Notes under the pieces: generated by a model
Databases searched by the model: none
What the model was told of the DNA's origin: nothing
What the model saw: only the letters and a program-made list of their open reading frames with translations
Shown here: positions 56,043 through 64,000 of the stretch, piece by piece
How the letters are laid out: every line of letters starts with the position of its first letter
Position numbering within the stretch: position 1 is the stretch's first letter
Made by a program: the position numbers and the translations under genes
Assembly: GCA_002862435.1 (NCBI GenBank)
Contig: PKDC01000057.1
Coordinates: forward strand, 1 to 64,000
DNA: 64,000 nucleotides
Direction of reading: 5' to 3'
Source: Pseudomonadota bacterium
GTDB lineage: Bacteria > Pseudomonadota > Gammaproteobacteria > UBA5335

Positions 56043-57389
56043 ATGCGCTTCATCAATCGCCTGGCATTCGGCCTCCTCCTTTCCTGCTGCGGCGCAACGG
56101 CCCTGGCGGCCAACTGCCCGTCTCCCCCGGACGGACTCAAGCCCGCCGATGGGCTATGCGTTCAGGTGTTTGCCCATGGTGTGGGAGCGGCCCGTCACCT
56201 CGCCATCAGTGCCGATGGAACAGTCTATGTCATGACCGATGGCCCTGCCCGTTCCGGCGCGGCTCCCTTTCCAGCGCTGCAAGGTAAAGGCCCGATCGTG
56301 GCACTCCGGGATACCGATGGCGACGGCCGTGCCAACGCGGGATTCCGGTTTGGCAAGGAAGGCGGCACAGGACTGGCTTTGGCTGGCACGATCCTGTTCG
56401 CCGGCGAGGATCGACAGGTGCGCCGCTATCTACTCGATCCAGCCAGCGGCCGCCCGCTTGGCGAGCCCTCAGTGGTGGTCGCCGGTTTCCCCAACCAACG
56501 CCAACACGCCGCCAAATCCATTGCACTAGATGCCAAAGGCGGGCTGTATGTGAATGTCGGCGCCCCCTCCAATGCCTGCCAGCGCGTGGATCGCCAAGCG
56601 GGTTCGCCGGGTCAGGAACCCTGCCCCGAACGGGAGCGCCAAGCCGGCATCTGGCGCTACGCGGCGGATCGAACCGGCCAACGCCACCCGTATGATGGGC
56701 GGCTGGAGGCTCGCGGCATTCGCAATGCGGTCGCGCTGGCTTGGCGCAGGGCGGAAGAGCGCCTCTATGCCGTGCAACATGGACGTGATCAACTCTCCGC
56801 GTTGTGGCCTGATCTGTACGATAGCCGCGCCAATGCGGAGCAGCCTGCCGAGGAGGTCTTGCGCATCCGCCCCGGCAGCGACTTCGGCTGGCCGTATTGT
56901 TACTTCGATACGCATCTGGGACGACGGGTCCTGGCGCCGGAAAACGGCGGCGATGGGCGGCGGGAAGGCCGCTGTCATGCCTTTGCGGCACCCGTGGCGC
57001 ACTTCCCTGCCCATATGGCACCCAATGCCCTGGTGTTCGACGATGCCGGCCGCTTGCCGCCTCCCTACCAGGGCGGCGCGTTCATTGCCATGCATGGCTC
57101 GTGGAATCGCGCGCCGTTGCCTCAGGCAGGTTATTCAGTTGAATTCCTGCCTTTTTCGACGGATGGCCCCTCTGGAGCCGCGCGTACGCTGGTCGGTGGT
57201 TTTGCTGGAGACAAGGAGATCCATCAGCCAAGCGCAGCCCGCTACCGGCCGAGCGGACTGGCCATCGGGCCGGATGGCAGTCTGTATGTGTCCGACTCCC
57301 AGCAGGGCCGCATCTGGCGTATCGTTGCGTCTCATCCTTCGATCCGCACGACGGTTCCGCCCCCATCGCGTCCAGCAGCAGGAGATTGA
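56043..57389 (+). CDS. PQQ-type sugar dehydrogenase (sorbosone/glucose dehydrogenase-like), exported
   Basis: 448 residues from ATG 56043 with AGGAG upstream. Signal peptide RLAFGLLLSCCGATALA. Six-bladed beta-propeller like soluble quinoprotein glucose dehydrogenases and L-sorbosone dehydrogenases: VFAHGVGAARHLAISADGTVYV, RDTDGDGRA, GLYVNVGAPSNAC, RNAVALAW, HGRDQLSALWPDLYD, GSDFGWPYCYFD, APNALVFDD and HGSWNR. The substrate and whether PQQ is bound are unproven. No pqq genes are nearby. Confidence 0.85.
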   Translation: MRFINRLAFGLLLSCCGATALAANCPSPPDGLKPADGLCVQVFAHGVGAARHLAISADGTVYVMTDGPARSGAAPFPALQGKGPIVALRDTDGDGRANAGFRFGKEGGTGLALAGTILFAGEDRQVRRYLLDPASGRPLGEPSVVVAGFPNQRQHAAKSIALDAKGGLYVNVGAPSNACQRVDRQAGSPGQEPCPERERQAGIWRYAADRTGQRHPYDGRLEARGIRNAVALAWRRAEERLYAVQHGRDQLSALWPDLYDSRANAEQPAEEVLRIRPGSDFGWPYCYFDTHLGRRVLAPENGGDGRREGRCHAFAAPVAHFPAHMAPNALVFDDAGRLPPPYQGGAFIAMHGSWNRAPLPQAGYSVEFLPFSTDGPSGAARTLVGGFAGDKEIHQPSAARYRPSGLAIGPDGSLYVSDSQQGRIWRIVASHPSIRTTVPPPSRPAAGD

Positions 57390-57553
57390 AAACCTTGCAC
57401 ATCGCCATCCTGGCGGGCAATGTTTGTGAGACGAATGCGCTGGAAACCGTTTTTGGGCTTGCGCCACGGCGCGTGGAGGCTCAGTTGCCACCCTACCTCA
57501 AGCGACCAAAGAGCTTGGCAGGCCGGCGCCGGTCGACCTGAACGGAGCAGACG

Positions 57554-58684
57554 ATGGAAACCTTACTGGTCGGGGGCGCGATCCGGGACGAATTGCTGGG
57601 CCTGCCGGTGCATGAACGGGACTATGTGGTGGTAGGCGCCACTGCAGCGGAGATGCGCGCTCAAGGCTATCGCCAGGTGGGGCGCGATTTCCCCGTGTTC
57701 CTGCATCCCCGCTCCGGCGCCGAATATGCCCTGGCCCGAACCGAGCGCAAGCGTGGCCAGGGGCATCGGGGCTTCGAGGTCCAGGCCGACCCGACCGTCA
57801 CCCTGGAAGACGATCTGCGCCGCCGCGACCTCACCATCAACGCCATGGCGCGCGCGTCTGACGGGACGCTGATCGATCCCTATGGGGGCCAGCGCGATCT
57901 TGCCGCGCGGGTGTTGCGCCATGTCTCCCCCGCATTTTCCGAGGATCCCCTGCGCATCCTGCGCGTGGCACGCTTCGCCGCCCGGCTCGCGCCACTGGGG
58001 TTTTCTGTTGCCCCGGAAACTCGCGCGCTGATGACCGACATGGTGGCTGCGGGCATGCTGGCCGAACTGTCCCCAGAGCGGATTTGGCGGGAATGGGAGA
58101 AGGCCCTGGAGCAAGCCGCGCCCGGCGCCTTCTTCGATGTGCTGGAAGCCTGTGGCGCGCACGCGGTTCTTTGGCCCGAACTGCCTTGGCCGGACAAGGA
58201 ACGACCTGTGTGGCGGCATTTCCTCGATTTTCTGGCGGCACGGGCGGCGGGTGCACCCCTGCGTTATGCCGGGCTGTGGCTAGCCGCAGAAGTTTCGGTA
58301 AGCGCCCATACCAGGGTCGTTTCCCGCTATCGCGTGCCGGCACGATTCGCCGACCTCGCGGATCTGGCCCTGCGCGCCCTGCCTGCCTTGCCCGCAGGAG
58401 GCGCCACCGATCCCTGGTTGTCCTTCCTGGAGCAGACCGACGCCCTGCGCCGTCCCGCACGCTTCGAGGAATTCCTCGACGTGCTGTCGATATGGGAGCA
58501 CTTCACCGGCGACCTTGTGCCGCGGTCCATGCAATTGCGCACGGTCCTAAAAGCGGTGCAAGCCGTTTCCAGCGAGCCCCTGCGCCAAACCGGCCTGACC
58601 GGTCCGGAATTCGGCCGGTCCCTGCGCCAGATGCGTCTGAACACACTGCAAGCGCTTTTCGAGCACTCACCCCCCGCACCCTGA
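57554..58684 (+). CDS. cca: CCA tRNA nucleotidyltransferase, HD-less form
   Basis: Adds or repairs the CCA end of tRNAs. 376 residues. N-terminal nucleotidyltransferase with [11 protein letters not shown] (7-16), then ERDYVVVG (21-28), [10 protein letters not shown] and [28 protein letters not shown] is the tRNA/nucleotide-binding neck. E. coli-type enzymes carry DRD here and an HD phosphohydrolase domain near the C-terminus. Here the first carboxylate is Glu21 and no HD motif is seen, so this is the shorter form. Both encoded tRNAs carry CCA, hence repair is the likely role. Confidence 0.92.
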   Translation: METLLVGGAIRDELLGLPVHERDYVVVGATAAEMRAQGYRQVGRDFPVFLHPRSGAEYALARTERKRGQGHRGFEVQADPTVTLEDDLRRRDLTINAMARASDGTLIDPYGGQRDLAARVLRHVSPAFSEDPLRILRVARFAARLAPLGFSVAPETRALMTDMVAAGMLAELSPERIWREWEKALEQAAPGAFFDVLEACGAHAVLWPELPWPDKERPVWRHFLDFLAARAAGAPLRYAGLWLAAEVSVSAHTRVVSRYRVPARFADLADLALRALPALPAGGATDPWLSFLEQTDALRRPARFEEFLDVLSIWEHFTGDLVPRSMQLRTVLKAVQAVSSEPLRQTGLTGPEFGRSLRQMRLNTLQALFEHSPPAP

Positions 58685-58763
58685 CGGGGGCTTGGCTTGC
58701 CCCGGCGCGGCAAGGTCTAATGGTGGCCGCCTCCCCATTTCCTCATCCGGAGCCAATCCCCCC

Positions 58764-59552
58764 GTGAGCGCCTATCTTGCCGCCCTGATTCTCGGAATCG
58801 TGGAAGGAATAACCGAATTCCTGCCCGTTTCCAGCACCGGCCACCTCATCATCGTCGCCCAGCTACTGGGCGTACACGATGAAAAAGGCAAGCTGTTCGA
58901 GGTGGTGATCCAACTCGGGGCGATCCTGGCGGTGTGCTGGGAATATCGCACCCGGTTGGCAGGCGTGGTGCGGGGCCTGCCCGGTGATCCCCAGGCGCGG
59001 CGTTTCGCGACCAACGTACTCATCGCCTTCCTGCCCGCCGCCGTGCTCGGCGCGCTGTTCATCGGGCCGATCAAGGCCGTGCTGTTCCAGACCCCCATCG
59101 TGGCCGCGGCATGGATCCTGGGGGGGCTGTTCATCCTGTGGACCGAGCGCCGGCCGCATTCGGTTCACGCTGCAACGGTCGAGCAGATGAGCGCGCTGGA
59201 TGCGCTTAAAGTGGGGCTGGCGCAAACCGTCGCCCTGGTGCCAGGCGTATCGCGCTCAGGCGCCACCATCATCGGCGGACTGTGGTTCGGGCTGTCGCGG
59301 CGGGCGGCAACGGAGTTTTCCTTCTTTCTCGCCATCCCCACCATGTTCGCCGCCACCGCCTACGACCTGTACAAGCATGGCGGCCTGCTCAGCGCTAGCG
59401 ATCTGGGGCCCTTCGCGGTGGGATTCCTGGCCGCTTTTGCCAGCGCTTTTATCGCCGTGCGCGCCTTGCTGCGCTATATCGAGCGGCACGATTTCACCGT
59501 GTTCGCCTGGTATCGCATCCTCTTCGGTGTAGCGATTCTGGCGCTCGGTTGA
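58764..59552 (+). CDS. uppP: Undecaprenyl-diphosphatase
   Basis: Integral membrane phosphatase that recycles the cell-wall lipid carrier and gives basal bacitracin resistance. 262 residues from GTG 58764, which yields the standard [29 protein letters not shown] opening (in parts: [19 protein letters not shown]). Second motif [14 protein letters not shown]. About eight helices. Follows cca by 79 bases. Confidence 0.96.
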   Translation: MSAYLAALILGIVEGITEFLPVSSTGHLIIVAQLLGVHDEKGKLFEVVIQLGAILAVCWEYRTRLAGVVRGLPGDPQARRFATNVLIAFLPAAVLGALFIGPIKAVLFQTPIVAAAWILGGLFILWTERRPHSVHAATVEQMSALDALKVGLAQTVALVPGVSRSGATIIGGLWFGLSRRAATEFSFFLAIPTMFAATAYDLYKHGGLLSASDLGPFAVGFLAAFASAFIAVRALLRYIERHDFTVFAWYRILFGVAILALG

Positions 59553-59742
59553 AGCCACGCTTGCCTGGAAAACCTGAATAAAATGATGGCCTGGCGGGCA
59601 CGCCCATTGGCCATAATTTGGGATGAATCCAAGCGCCCGATGACGCGCAACGTTCGTCTCACAGACCAGCCGATGGGGCTGACAAATTGCCGCTTGTTTG
59701 CTGTGCCGCGCCCATTGACCACTCCGATCCCAGGCGGGTTGG

Positions 59743-61749
59743 TTATACCGTAATCTGCGCCTCCCGCAGGCGGTGAATTTCATCGCGGACCTTGGCGGCC
59801 TGTTCGAATTCCAGATCCCGGGCATGGCGCTGCATGCGGGTTTCCAGCTCACGGATTTTCTTGTCCATGGCCACGGGATCGGCAAGCAAGGGCCGATCTT
59901 CGGGCCGCGGGCGGCGGTTTTTATCGCGCACGTTGCGGCCCGGAATCGTCCTCCCCGTTTCCATGATGTCTTCGACGCTCTTCTGGATCCCCTGCGGCGT
60001 GATGCCATGCTGGCGGTTGAAAGCTTCCTGTTTGTAACGGCGGCGGTCGGTTTCATCGATCGCCCGACGCATGGAGTTGGTGATGTAGTCGGCGTAGAGG
60101 ATGGCGCGGCCGTTTAGGTTGCGGGCGGCGCGGCCAATGGTCTGGATCAGCGAGCGCTCCGACCGCAGGAAGCCCTCCTTGTCGGCGTCAAGAATCGCCA
60201 CCAGCGACACCTCGGGCATGTCCAAGCCCTCGCGCAGCAGGTTGATCCCCACCAACACGTCGAACTCCCCCAGTCGCAGGCCGCGCACCAGCTCAATCCG
60301 CTCCACAGCGTCGATGTCCGAGTGCAGGTAGCGCACCCGCACGCCATGCTCGGCGAGAAAATCCGTCAGATCCTCTGCCATGCGCTTGGTCAGGGTGGTG
60401 ATCAGCACCCGATCCCCCGCCTCCACCCGCACACGGATCTCTCCCAGCACATCATCAACCTGGGTCCGCGCCGGCCGGATTTCGACCTGCGGATCCACCA
60501 GCCCGGTGGGCCGCACCACCTGTTCGGCCACCGCATCGCTATGGGCCAGTTCATAGGGCCCAGGGGTGGCGGAAACATAGATCGTCTGCGGCGCGAGCCG
60601 TTCGAACTCCTCGAATCTCAAGGGGCGATTGTCGAGGGCCGAGGGCAGCCGAAAGCCATATTCCACCAGGTTTTCCTTGCGCGAGCGGTCGCCCTTGTAC
60701 ATGGCCCCGAGCTGGGGAACGGTGACGTGGCTCTCGTCGATTACCAGCAAGGCTTCGCCGGGGAGATAGTCGAACAGGGTCGGCGGCGGCTCCCCCGGTT
60801 TGCGGCCGGAGAGATAGCGCGAATAATTCTCGATGCCTGAGCAATAGCCCAGCTCGGCGATCATCTCCAGATCGAACTGGGTGCGCTGCTCCAGTCGCTG
60901 GGCCTCCAGCAGGCGGTTTTGCGTGCGCAAATTCTCGAGCCGGAGCTTGAGGTCGATGCGAATCTGCTCCACCGCGGCAAGCAAATTTTCGCGCGGGGTG
61001 ACGTAATGGCTCTTTGGAAAGACGGTGTAGCGCGCGAGCGGCCGCCCCAGTTCCCCGGTGAGCGGATCAAAGGCGCGGATCGACTCGATTTCCTCATCGA
61101 ACAGTTCCAGGCGCACGGCTTCCTGTTCCGATTCGGCCGGGAAAATGTCGATCACATCGCCCCGCACGCGGAAGGTGCCCCGCGTCAGCTCCAGCTCGTT
61201 GCGGGTGTACTGCAGTTCGGTGAGTCGCCGCAGCACGGTGCGCTGGTCGAGGCGGTCGCCCGGCAGCAGATGCAGCACCATGCTGAAATAGGCCTGGGGA
61301 TCACCCAGGCCGTAGATCGCCGACACACTCGCCACGATGATGGCATCGCGGCGCTCCAGCATGGCCTTGGTGGCCGACAGGCGCATCTGTTCGATGTGCT
61401 CGTTGATGGAAGCGTCTTTTTCGATGTAGGTGTCGGTGGAGGCGACGTAGGCCTCGGGCTGGTAATAGTCGTAATAGGAAACGAAATATTCCACTGCGTT
61501 GCGCGGAAAGAAACCCTTCATTTCGCCATACAACTGGGCGGCCAGCGTCTTGTTGGGCGCCAGGATCAGGGTCGGGCGCTGCAGTTGGGCGATCACATGG
61601 GCGATGGTGAAGGTCTTGCCGGAACCCGTGACACCCAGTAGGGTCTGTCGCGCCAGCCCGTCCTGCAGGCACTCCACCAGACGCGCGATCGCCTCCGGCT
61701 GATCGCCAGCGGGCGCGTAGTCGGCATGCACTTCGAATCGATCGGTCAT
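59743..61749 (-). CDS. uvrB: Excinuclease ABC subunit B
   Basis: DNA damage-recognition helicase of nucleotide excision repair. 668 residues: Walker [11 protein letters not shown] (about 39-48), beta-hairpin region [20 protein letters not shown] Walker B, helicase motifs V and VI ([10 protein letters not shown] and QTIGRAARN) and the C-terminal UVR motif ([13 protein letters not shown]). Divergent from the aspartate aminotransferase gene, the standard arrangement. Confidence 0.98.
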   Translation of the reverse strand: MTDRFEVHADYAPAGDQPEAIARLVECLQDGLARQTLLGVTGSGKTFTIAHVIAQLQRPTLILAPNKTLAAQLYGEMKGFFPRNAVEYFVSYYDYYQPEAYVASTDTYIEKDASINEHIEQMRLSATKAMLERRDAIIVASVSAIYGLGDPQAYFSMVLHLLPGDRLDQRTVLRRLTELQYTRNELELTRGTFRVRGDVIDIFPAESEQEAVRLELFDEEIESIRAFDPLTGELGRPLARYTVFPKSHYVTPRENLLAAVEQIRIDLKLRLENLRTQNRLLEAQRLEQRTQFDLEMIAELGYCSGIENYSRYLSGRKPGEPPPTLFDYLPGEALLVIDESHVTVPQLGAMYKGDRSRKENLVEYGFRLPSALDNRPLRFEEFERLAPQTIYVSATPGPYELAHSDAVAEQVVRPTGLVDPQVEIRPARTQVDDVLGEIRVRVEAGDRVLITTLTKRMAEDLTDFLAEHGVRVRYLHSDIDAVERIELVRGLRLGEFDVLVGINLLREGLDMPEVSLVAILDADKEGFLRSERSLIQTIGRAARNLNGRAILYADYITNSMRRAIDETDRRRYKQEAFNRQHGITPQGIQKSVEDIMETGRTIPGRNVRDKNRRPRPEDRPLLADPVAMDKKIRELETRMQRHARDLEFEQAAKVRDEIHRLREAQITV

Positions 61750-61814
61750 TGCGATGGTCCAGGGGGCTAATTAAGATGAGCGGTTATTCCGCAGCCGGCA
61801 AAGAGGACATTAAC

Positions 61815-62999
61815 TTGGGCATTCGATTGTCTCAGCGAGTTCAACGCATCAAGCCCTCCCCCACCTTGGCGGTCACCGCCCGGGCCGCCGCGCTCAAGGC
61901 CAGCGGCAAGGATGTGATCGGTCTGGGCGCGGGGGAGCCGGATTTCGACACGCCCGACCACATCAAGGCGGCGGCGATGGATGCCATCAACCGCGGTTTC
62001 ACCAAGTATACGGCGGTGGACGGGACCGCCGGCCTCAAACAGGCGGTGGTGGAGAAGTTCCAGCGCGACAACGACCTGCGCTACACCCCCAAGCAGATCC
62101 TGGTGTCCTGTGGCGCCAAGCAGAGCTTCTTCAACCTGTGCCTGGCCCTGCTGGATGCGGGCGATGAGGTGATCATCCCCGCGCCCTACTGGGTCTCCTA
62201 CCCGGACATGGTGCTGATTGCCGATGCCACCCCAGTGATCGTGTCCACCACCATGGACGCGGGCTTCAAGATCACCGCCGAACAACTCGAAGCGGCGATC
62301 ACCCCGCGCACCCGCATGCTGGTGCTCAACAGCCCGTCCAACCCCACGGGCAAGGCCTACAGCCGCGCCGAACTCCAAGCCCTGGGCGAGGTGCTGCGGC
62401 GCCACCCTGAAGTGCTCATCGTCAGCGACGACATCTATGAAGTCATCCTGTGGACGCCGGAGCCTTTCGTCAATATCGCCATGGCCTGCCCGGATCTGGT
62501 TGAGCGCACAGTGGTCATCAACGGCGTCTCCAAGAGCCACGCCATGACCGGTTGGCGCATCGGCTATGCTGCGGGGCCCGAGGCGCTGATCCAGGCCATG
62601 ACCAACGTGCAATCCCAGAGCACATCCAACCCCACCTCCATCTCCCAGGTCGCCGCGGAAGCTGCCCTGCGCGGCGATCAGGCTTGCGTCGGCGAAATGG
62701 TGAAAGCCTTCCGGCAACGCCACGACGCCGTGGTCGCCCGACTCAATGCATTGCCCGGCGTGCGCTGCCTGCCCTCGGATGGCACGTTCTACGCGTTCCC
62801 GGATTTCTCGGCCGTGCTGGCGCGGCGCACGGATCTGGCCGATGACGTGGCCCTGGGCGAGTTCTTGCTGAACGAAGCCTTGGTGGCCCTGGTCCCCGGT
62901 TCGGCGTTCGGCAGCCCTGGCCACATGCGGCTGTCCTATGCCACCAGTCAGGCCCTGCTGGACAAGGCCATGGACCGGCTGGCCGAGGCCCTCGGCTAA
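61815..62999 (+). CDS. aatA: Aspartate aminotransferase (class I, Ib subgroup)
   Basis: PLP-dependent transamination between aspartate/2-oxoglutarate and related pairs. A TTG start at 61815 is chosen: AGAGGA lies 7 bases upstream and the protein then begins GIRLSQRVQRIKPSPTLAV; ATG 61776 would add 13 residues. 394 residues. Key sites: GLGAGEPDFDTP, YTAVDGT, NSPSNPTG, the PLP Lys in GVSKSHAMTGWRIGY (about 237) and the terminal Arg in MRLSYATS. Divergent from uvrB. Confidence 0.95.
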   Translation: MGIRLSQRVQRIKPSPTLAVTARAAALKASGKDVIGLGAGEPDFDTPDHIKAAAMDAINRGFTKYTAVDGTAGLKQAVVEKFQRDNDLRYTPKQILVSCGAKQSFFNLCLALLDAGDEVIIPAPYWVSYPDMVLIADATPVIVSTTMDAGFKITAEQLEAAITPRTRMLVLNSPSNPTGKAYSRAELQALGEVLRRHPEVLIVSDDIYEVILWTPEPFVNIAMACPDLVERTVVINGVSKSHAMTGWRIGYAAGPEALIQAMTNVQSQSTSNPTSISQVAAEAALRGDQACVGEMVKAFRQRHDAVVARLNALPGVRCLPSDGTFYAFPDFSAVLARRTDLADDVALGEFLLNEALVALVPGSAFGSPGHMRLSYATSQALLDKAMDRLAEALG

Positions 63000-63063
63000 G
63001 CGTTCGCGCCCCGGCTCGCCTTGACGGCAGCCGGGGCGTCGGCTAGGATTCGCCGCTTGTTGT

Positions 63064-63139
63064 TCCCCGGTAGCTCAGTCGGTAGAGCAGGTGACTGTTA
63101 ATCACCGGGTCGGCGGTTCGAGTCCGTCCCGGGGAGCCA
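63064..63139 (+). tRNA. tRNA-Asn (anticodon GUU)
   Basis: 76 bases including the encoded CCA. Acceptor TCCCCGG pairs with CCGGGGA; D-loop AGCTCAGTCGGTAGAGC; anticodon GTT in ACTGTTAAT; T-arm GGTTCGAGTCC; discriminator G as expected for tRNA-Asn. Followed by a terminator. Confidence 0.97.
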
Positions 63140-63151
63140 TAAAATTCACGA

Positions 63152-63177
63152 AAGGCCGGACTTGCTCCGGCCTTTTT
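63152..63177 (+). terminator. Rho-independent terminator of tRNA-Asn
   Basis: AAGGCCGGA and TCCGGCCTT form a 9-bp stem with a CTTGC loop, followed by a T run (total TTTTT). Starts 12 bases after the tRNA. Confidence 0.9.
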
Positions 63178-63206
63178 ATTTCCCGGATCCCCGCTTCCAC
63201 GCCGTA

Positions 63207-63737
63207 TCAGCCGATGAACCTGCGCGCAGCAGCCACCGTCTCCTCGCAGGACTTGGCCATCTCCTCACAAATGGCATGCTGCTTGGCATGTTTGCGGCAC
63301 TCCTTGGCGCAGTCCTCGCATTCCTGCAGGCACACCGCGGCCATCGCCTTGGCCTGCGCCGAATCGTTCAAGGCCAGCTTGGCTGTTGCCTGACAGGCGG
63401 CAATGGTGCTGTCCACCAGGATGCCGCATTCGGCCAAGGCCGTATCACCGGACTTGAAGATCCGCAAAATATGGGCGAGGCAAGCCTGGCCGACAGTCAC
63501 GCAGTGAGAAGCCGCTGCGATCAACGCAGCGCGTGGGGTGTTGCCCGCCATGGCACCATGCGCGGCATGTTCATCCGCGCTGGCACCGGCCATCAGCGGC
63601 ATCGTGCCCAAAGCGGCCAGCGCCCCCATGGCGGCCAGCATGCGCCGTCTGGAGGGATCAAGCGCCGGAGGTTCTACTGCATCGAGCCCTTCAGTAAGGG
63701 TCACGGTCGCGCGCTGGTCAATCTCTTGGCTGTGCAT
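63207..63737 (-). CDS. Tat-exported four-helix copper-storage protein (Csp1-like)
   Basis: 176 residues from ATG 63737. An N-terminal Tat signal (RRRMLAAMG at about 30-38, then hydrophobic GALAALGTMPLMAGASA) is followed by a helical Cys/His-rich domain: HCVTVGQACLAH, ECG, AACQ, VCLQECEDCAKECRKHAKQHAICEEM (listed in parts) and SCEE, about ten cysteines at helix-face spacing. This is the signature of Csp-type four-helix bundles that hold many Cu(I) ions. Csp1 of methanotrophs is likewise Tat-exported. The product may store copper for a cuproenzyme or protect against Cu. The 263 bases to the window end hold no supported gene. Confidence 0.85.
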   Translation of the reverse strand: MHSQEIDQRATVTLTEGLDAVEPPALDPSRRRMLAAMGALAALGTMPLMAGASADEHAAHGAMAGNTPRAALIAAASHCVTVGQACLAHILRIFKSGDTALAECGILVDSTIAACQATAKLALNDSAQAKAMAAVCLQECEDCAKECRKHAKQHAICEEMAKSCEETVAAARRFIG

Positions 63738-64000
63738 GTTCAGATCCCCATGATGGTCATCACGATAAGAAATATCTGGAAGGCGATGCATTACGGGCTG
63801 TATTTCGCCAAGGGGCGATCTACTGACCGCCGACGATCATTATCCCGAGAGCGCGTCCGCTCATCGCATCCTCCATGCCGAGACGGATGTGTCGCAATTG
63901 CAGCAAACCCCGGCAGCTCAAGGGTTCGATTCCTGCGGGACAACGCCGGCCGGACTGTCCCATTCGATTGATTCAGACGTGGTAGTAGGCTCGGTACCAG

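Noticed and set aside
63905..63935. T-arm-like GGTTCGATTCCTGC sequence near the window end
   Set aside because: No acceptor, D or anticodon arm fits around it, so it is not a tRNA.

Overview
The window is a contiguous piece of a high-GC gammaproteobacterial chromosome. The diagnosis rests on gene content and order: pilB-pilC-pilD followed by coaE-zapD-yacG, rluD-pgeF divergent from bamD, rhlB divergent from trxA-rho, uvrB divergent from an aspartate aminotransferase, and rsmD-coaD. ZapD, DsbB, a CysB-type sulfate pathway (cysH, cysQ), ornithine-lipid genes, two monohaem cytochromes c and a Csp-type copper-storage protein fit a free-living, metabolically flexible (Chromatiales-like) bacterium. 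The genus cannot be fixed from this sequence.

Layout. 1-4.1 kb: 3' end of an O-acetylhomoserine sulfhydrylase, an SMR transporter, rsmD, coaD, gamma-glutamyltransferase. 4.2-10.5 kb (minus strand): rppH, pilB, pilC, pilD, coaE, zapD, yacG. 10.6-13.9 kb: HAD phosphatase, inositol-monophosphatase-family enzyme, BtuC/BtuD-like ABC importer. 14-17.6 kb: FadH-like dienoyl-CoA reductase, a highly structured repeat, a conserved protein of unknown function and a MOSC protein. 17.6-18.4 kb is a small gene graveyard: a frameshifted IS5-type transposase remnant, one end of a repeat element and a decayed srkA kinase gene. 18.5-24.7 kb: small secreted proteins, YghU-type glutathione transferase, a MITE-like repeat, wrbA, DUF488, an NfeD-stomatin-DedA membrane cluster. 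24.9-28.9 kb: pgeF-rluD / bamD, nitroreductase, MddA-like methyltransferase, tRNA-Thr(CGU). 29.6-37 kb: two pairs of cobalamin nucleotide-loop genes (cobU-cobT and cobC-cobS) separated by a lower-GC block with a lipoprotein gene and glgX. 37-42 kb: SDR, Ycf46-like AAA ATPase, citramalate synthase, cysH. 42.3-46.4 kb: AbrB/PIN toxin-antitoxin pair, bcp, MaoC hydratase and divergent SDR, two cytochromes c. 46.5-51.8 kb: olsB-olsA, a thioesterase, dsbB, cysQ, rhlB. 52-64 kb: trxA, rho, an O-methyltransferase, an outer-membrane protein, SelW-like and DUF2905 proteins, a sugar dehydrogenase, cca, uppP, uvrB, aspartate aminotransferase, tRNA-Asn(GUU), and a Tat-exported copper-storage protein.

How the genes connect. 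Cobalamin uptake (btuCD) and late assembly (cobU, cobT, cobC, cobS) together give corrinoid salvage and completion. cysH and cysQ belong to sulfate assimilation and PAP removal. olsB makes lyso-ornithine lipid and olsA acylates it. Type IV pilus assembly is represented by motor ATPase, platform protein and prepilin peptidase, without the pilin gene. No complete prophage, CRISPR array, integrase or intact insertion sequence was found. The least explained material is the family of inverted-repeat elements at about 16.1, 17.9 and 20.1 kb, a pair of unlinked small exported proteins that share the same mature N-terminal motif, and the low-GC insertion that splits the cob genes.
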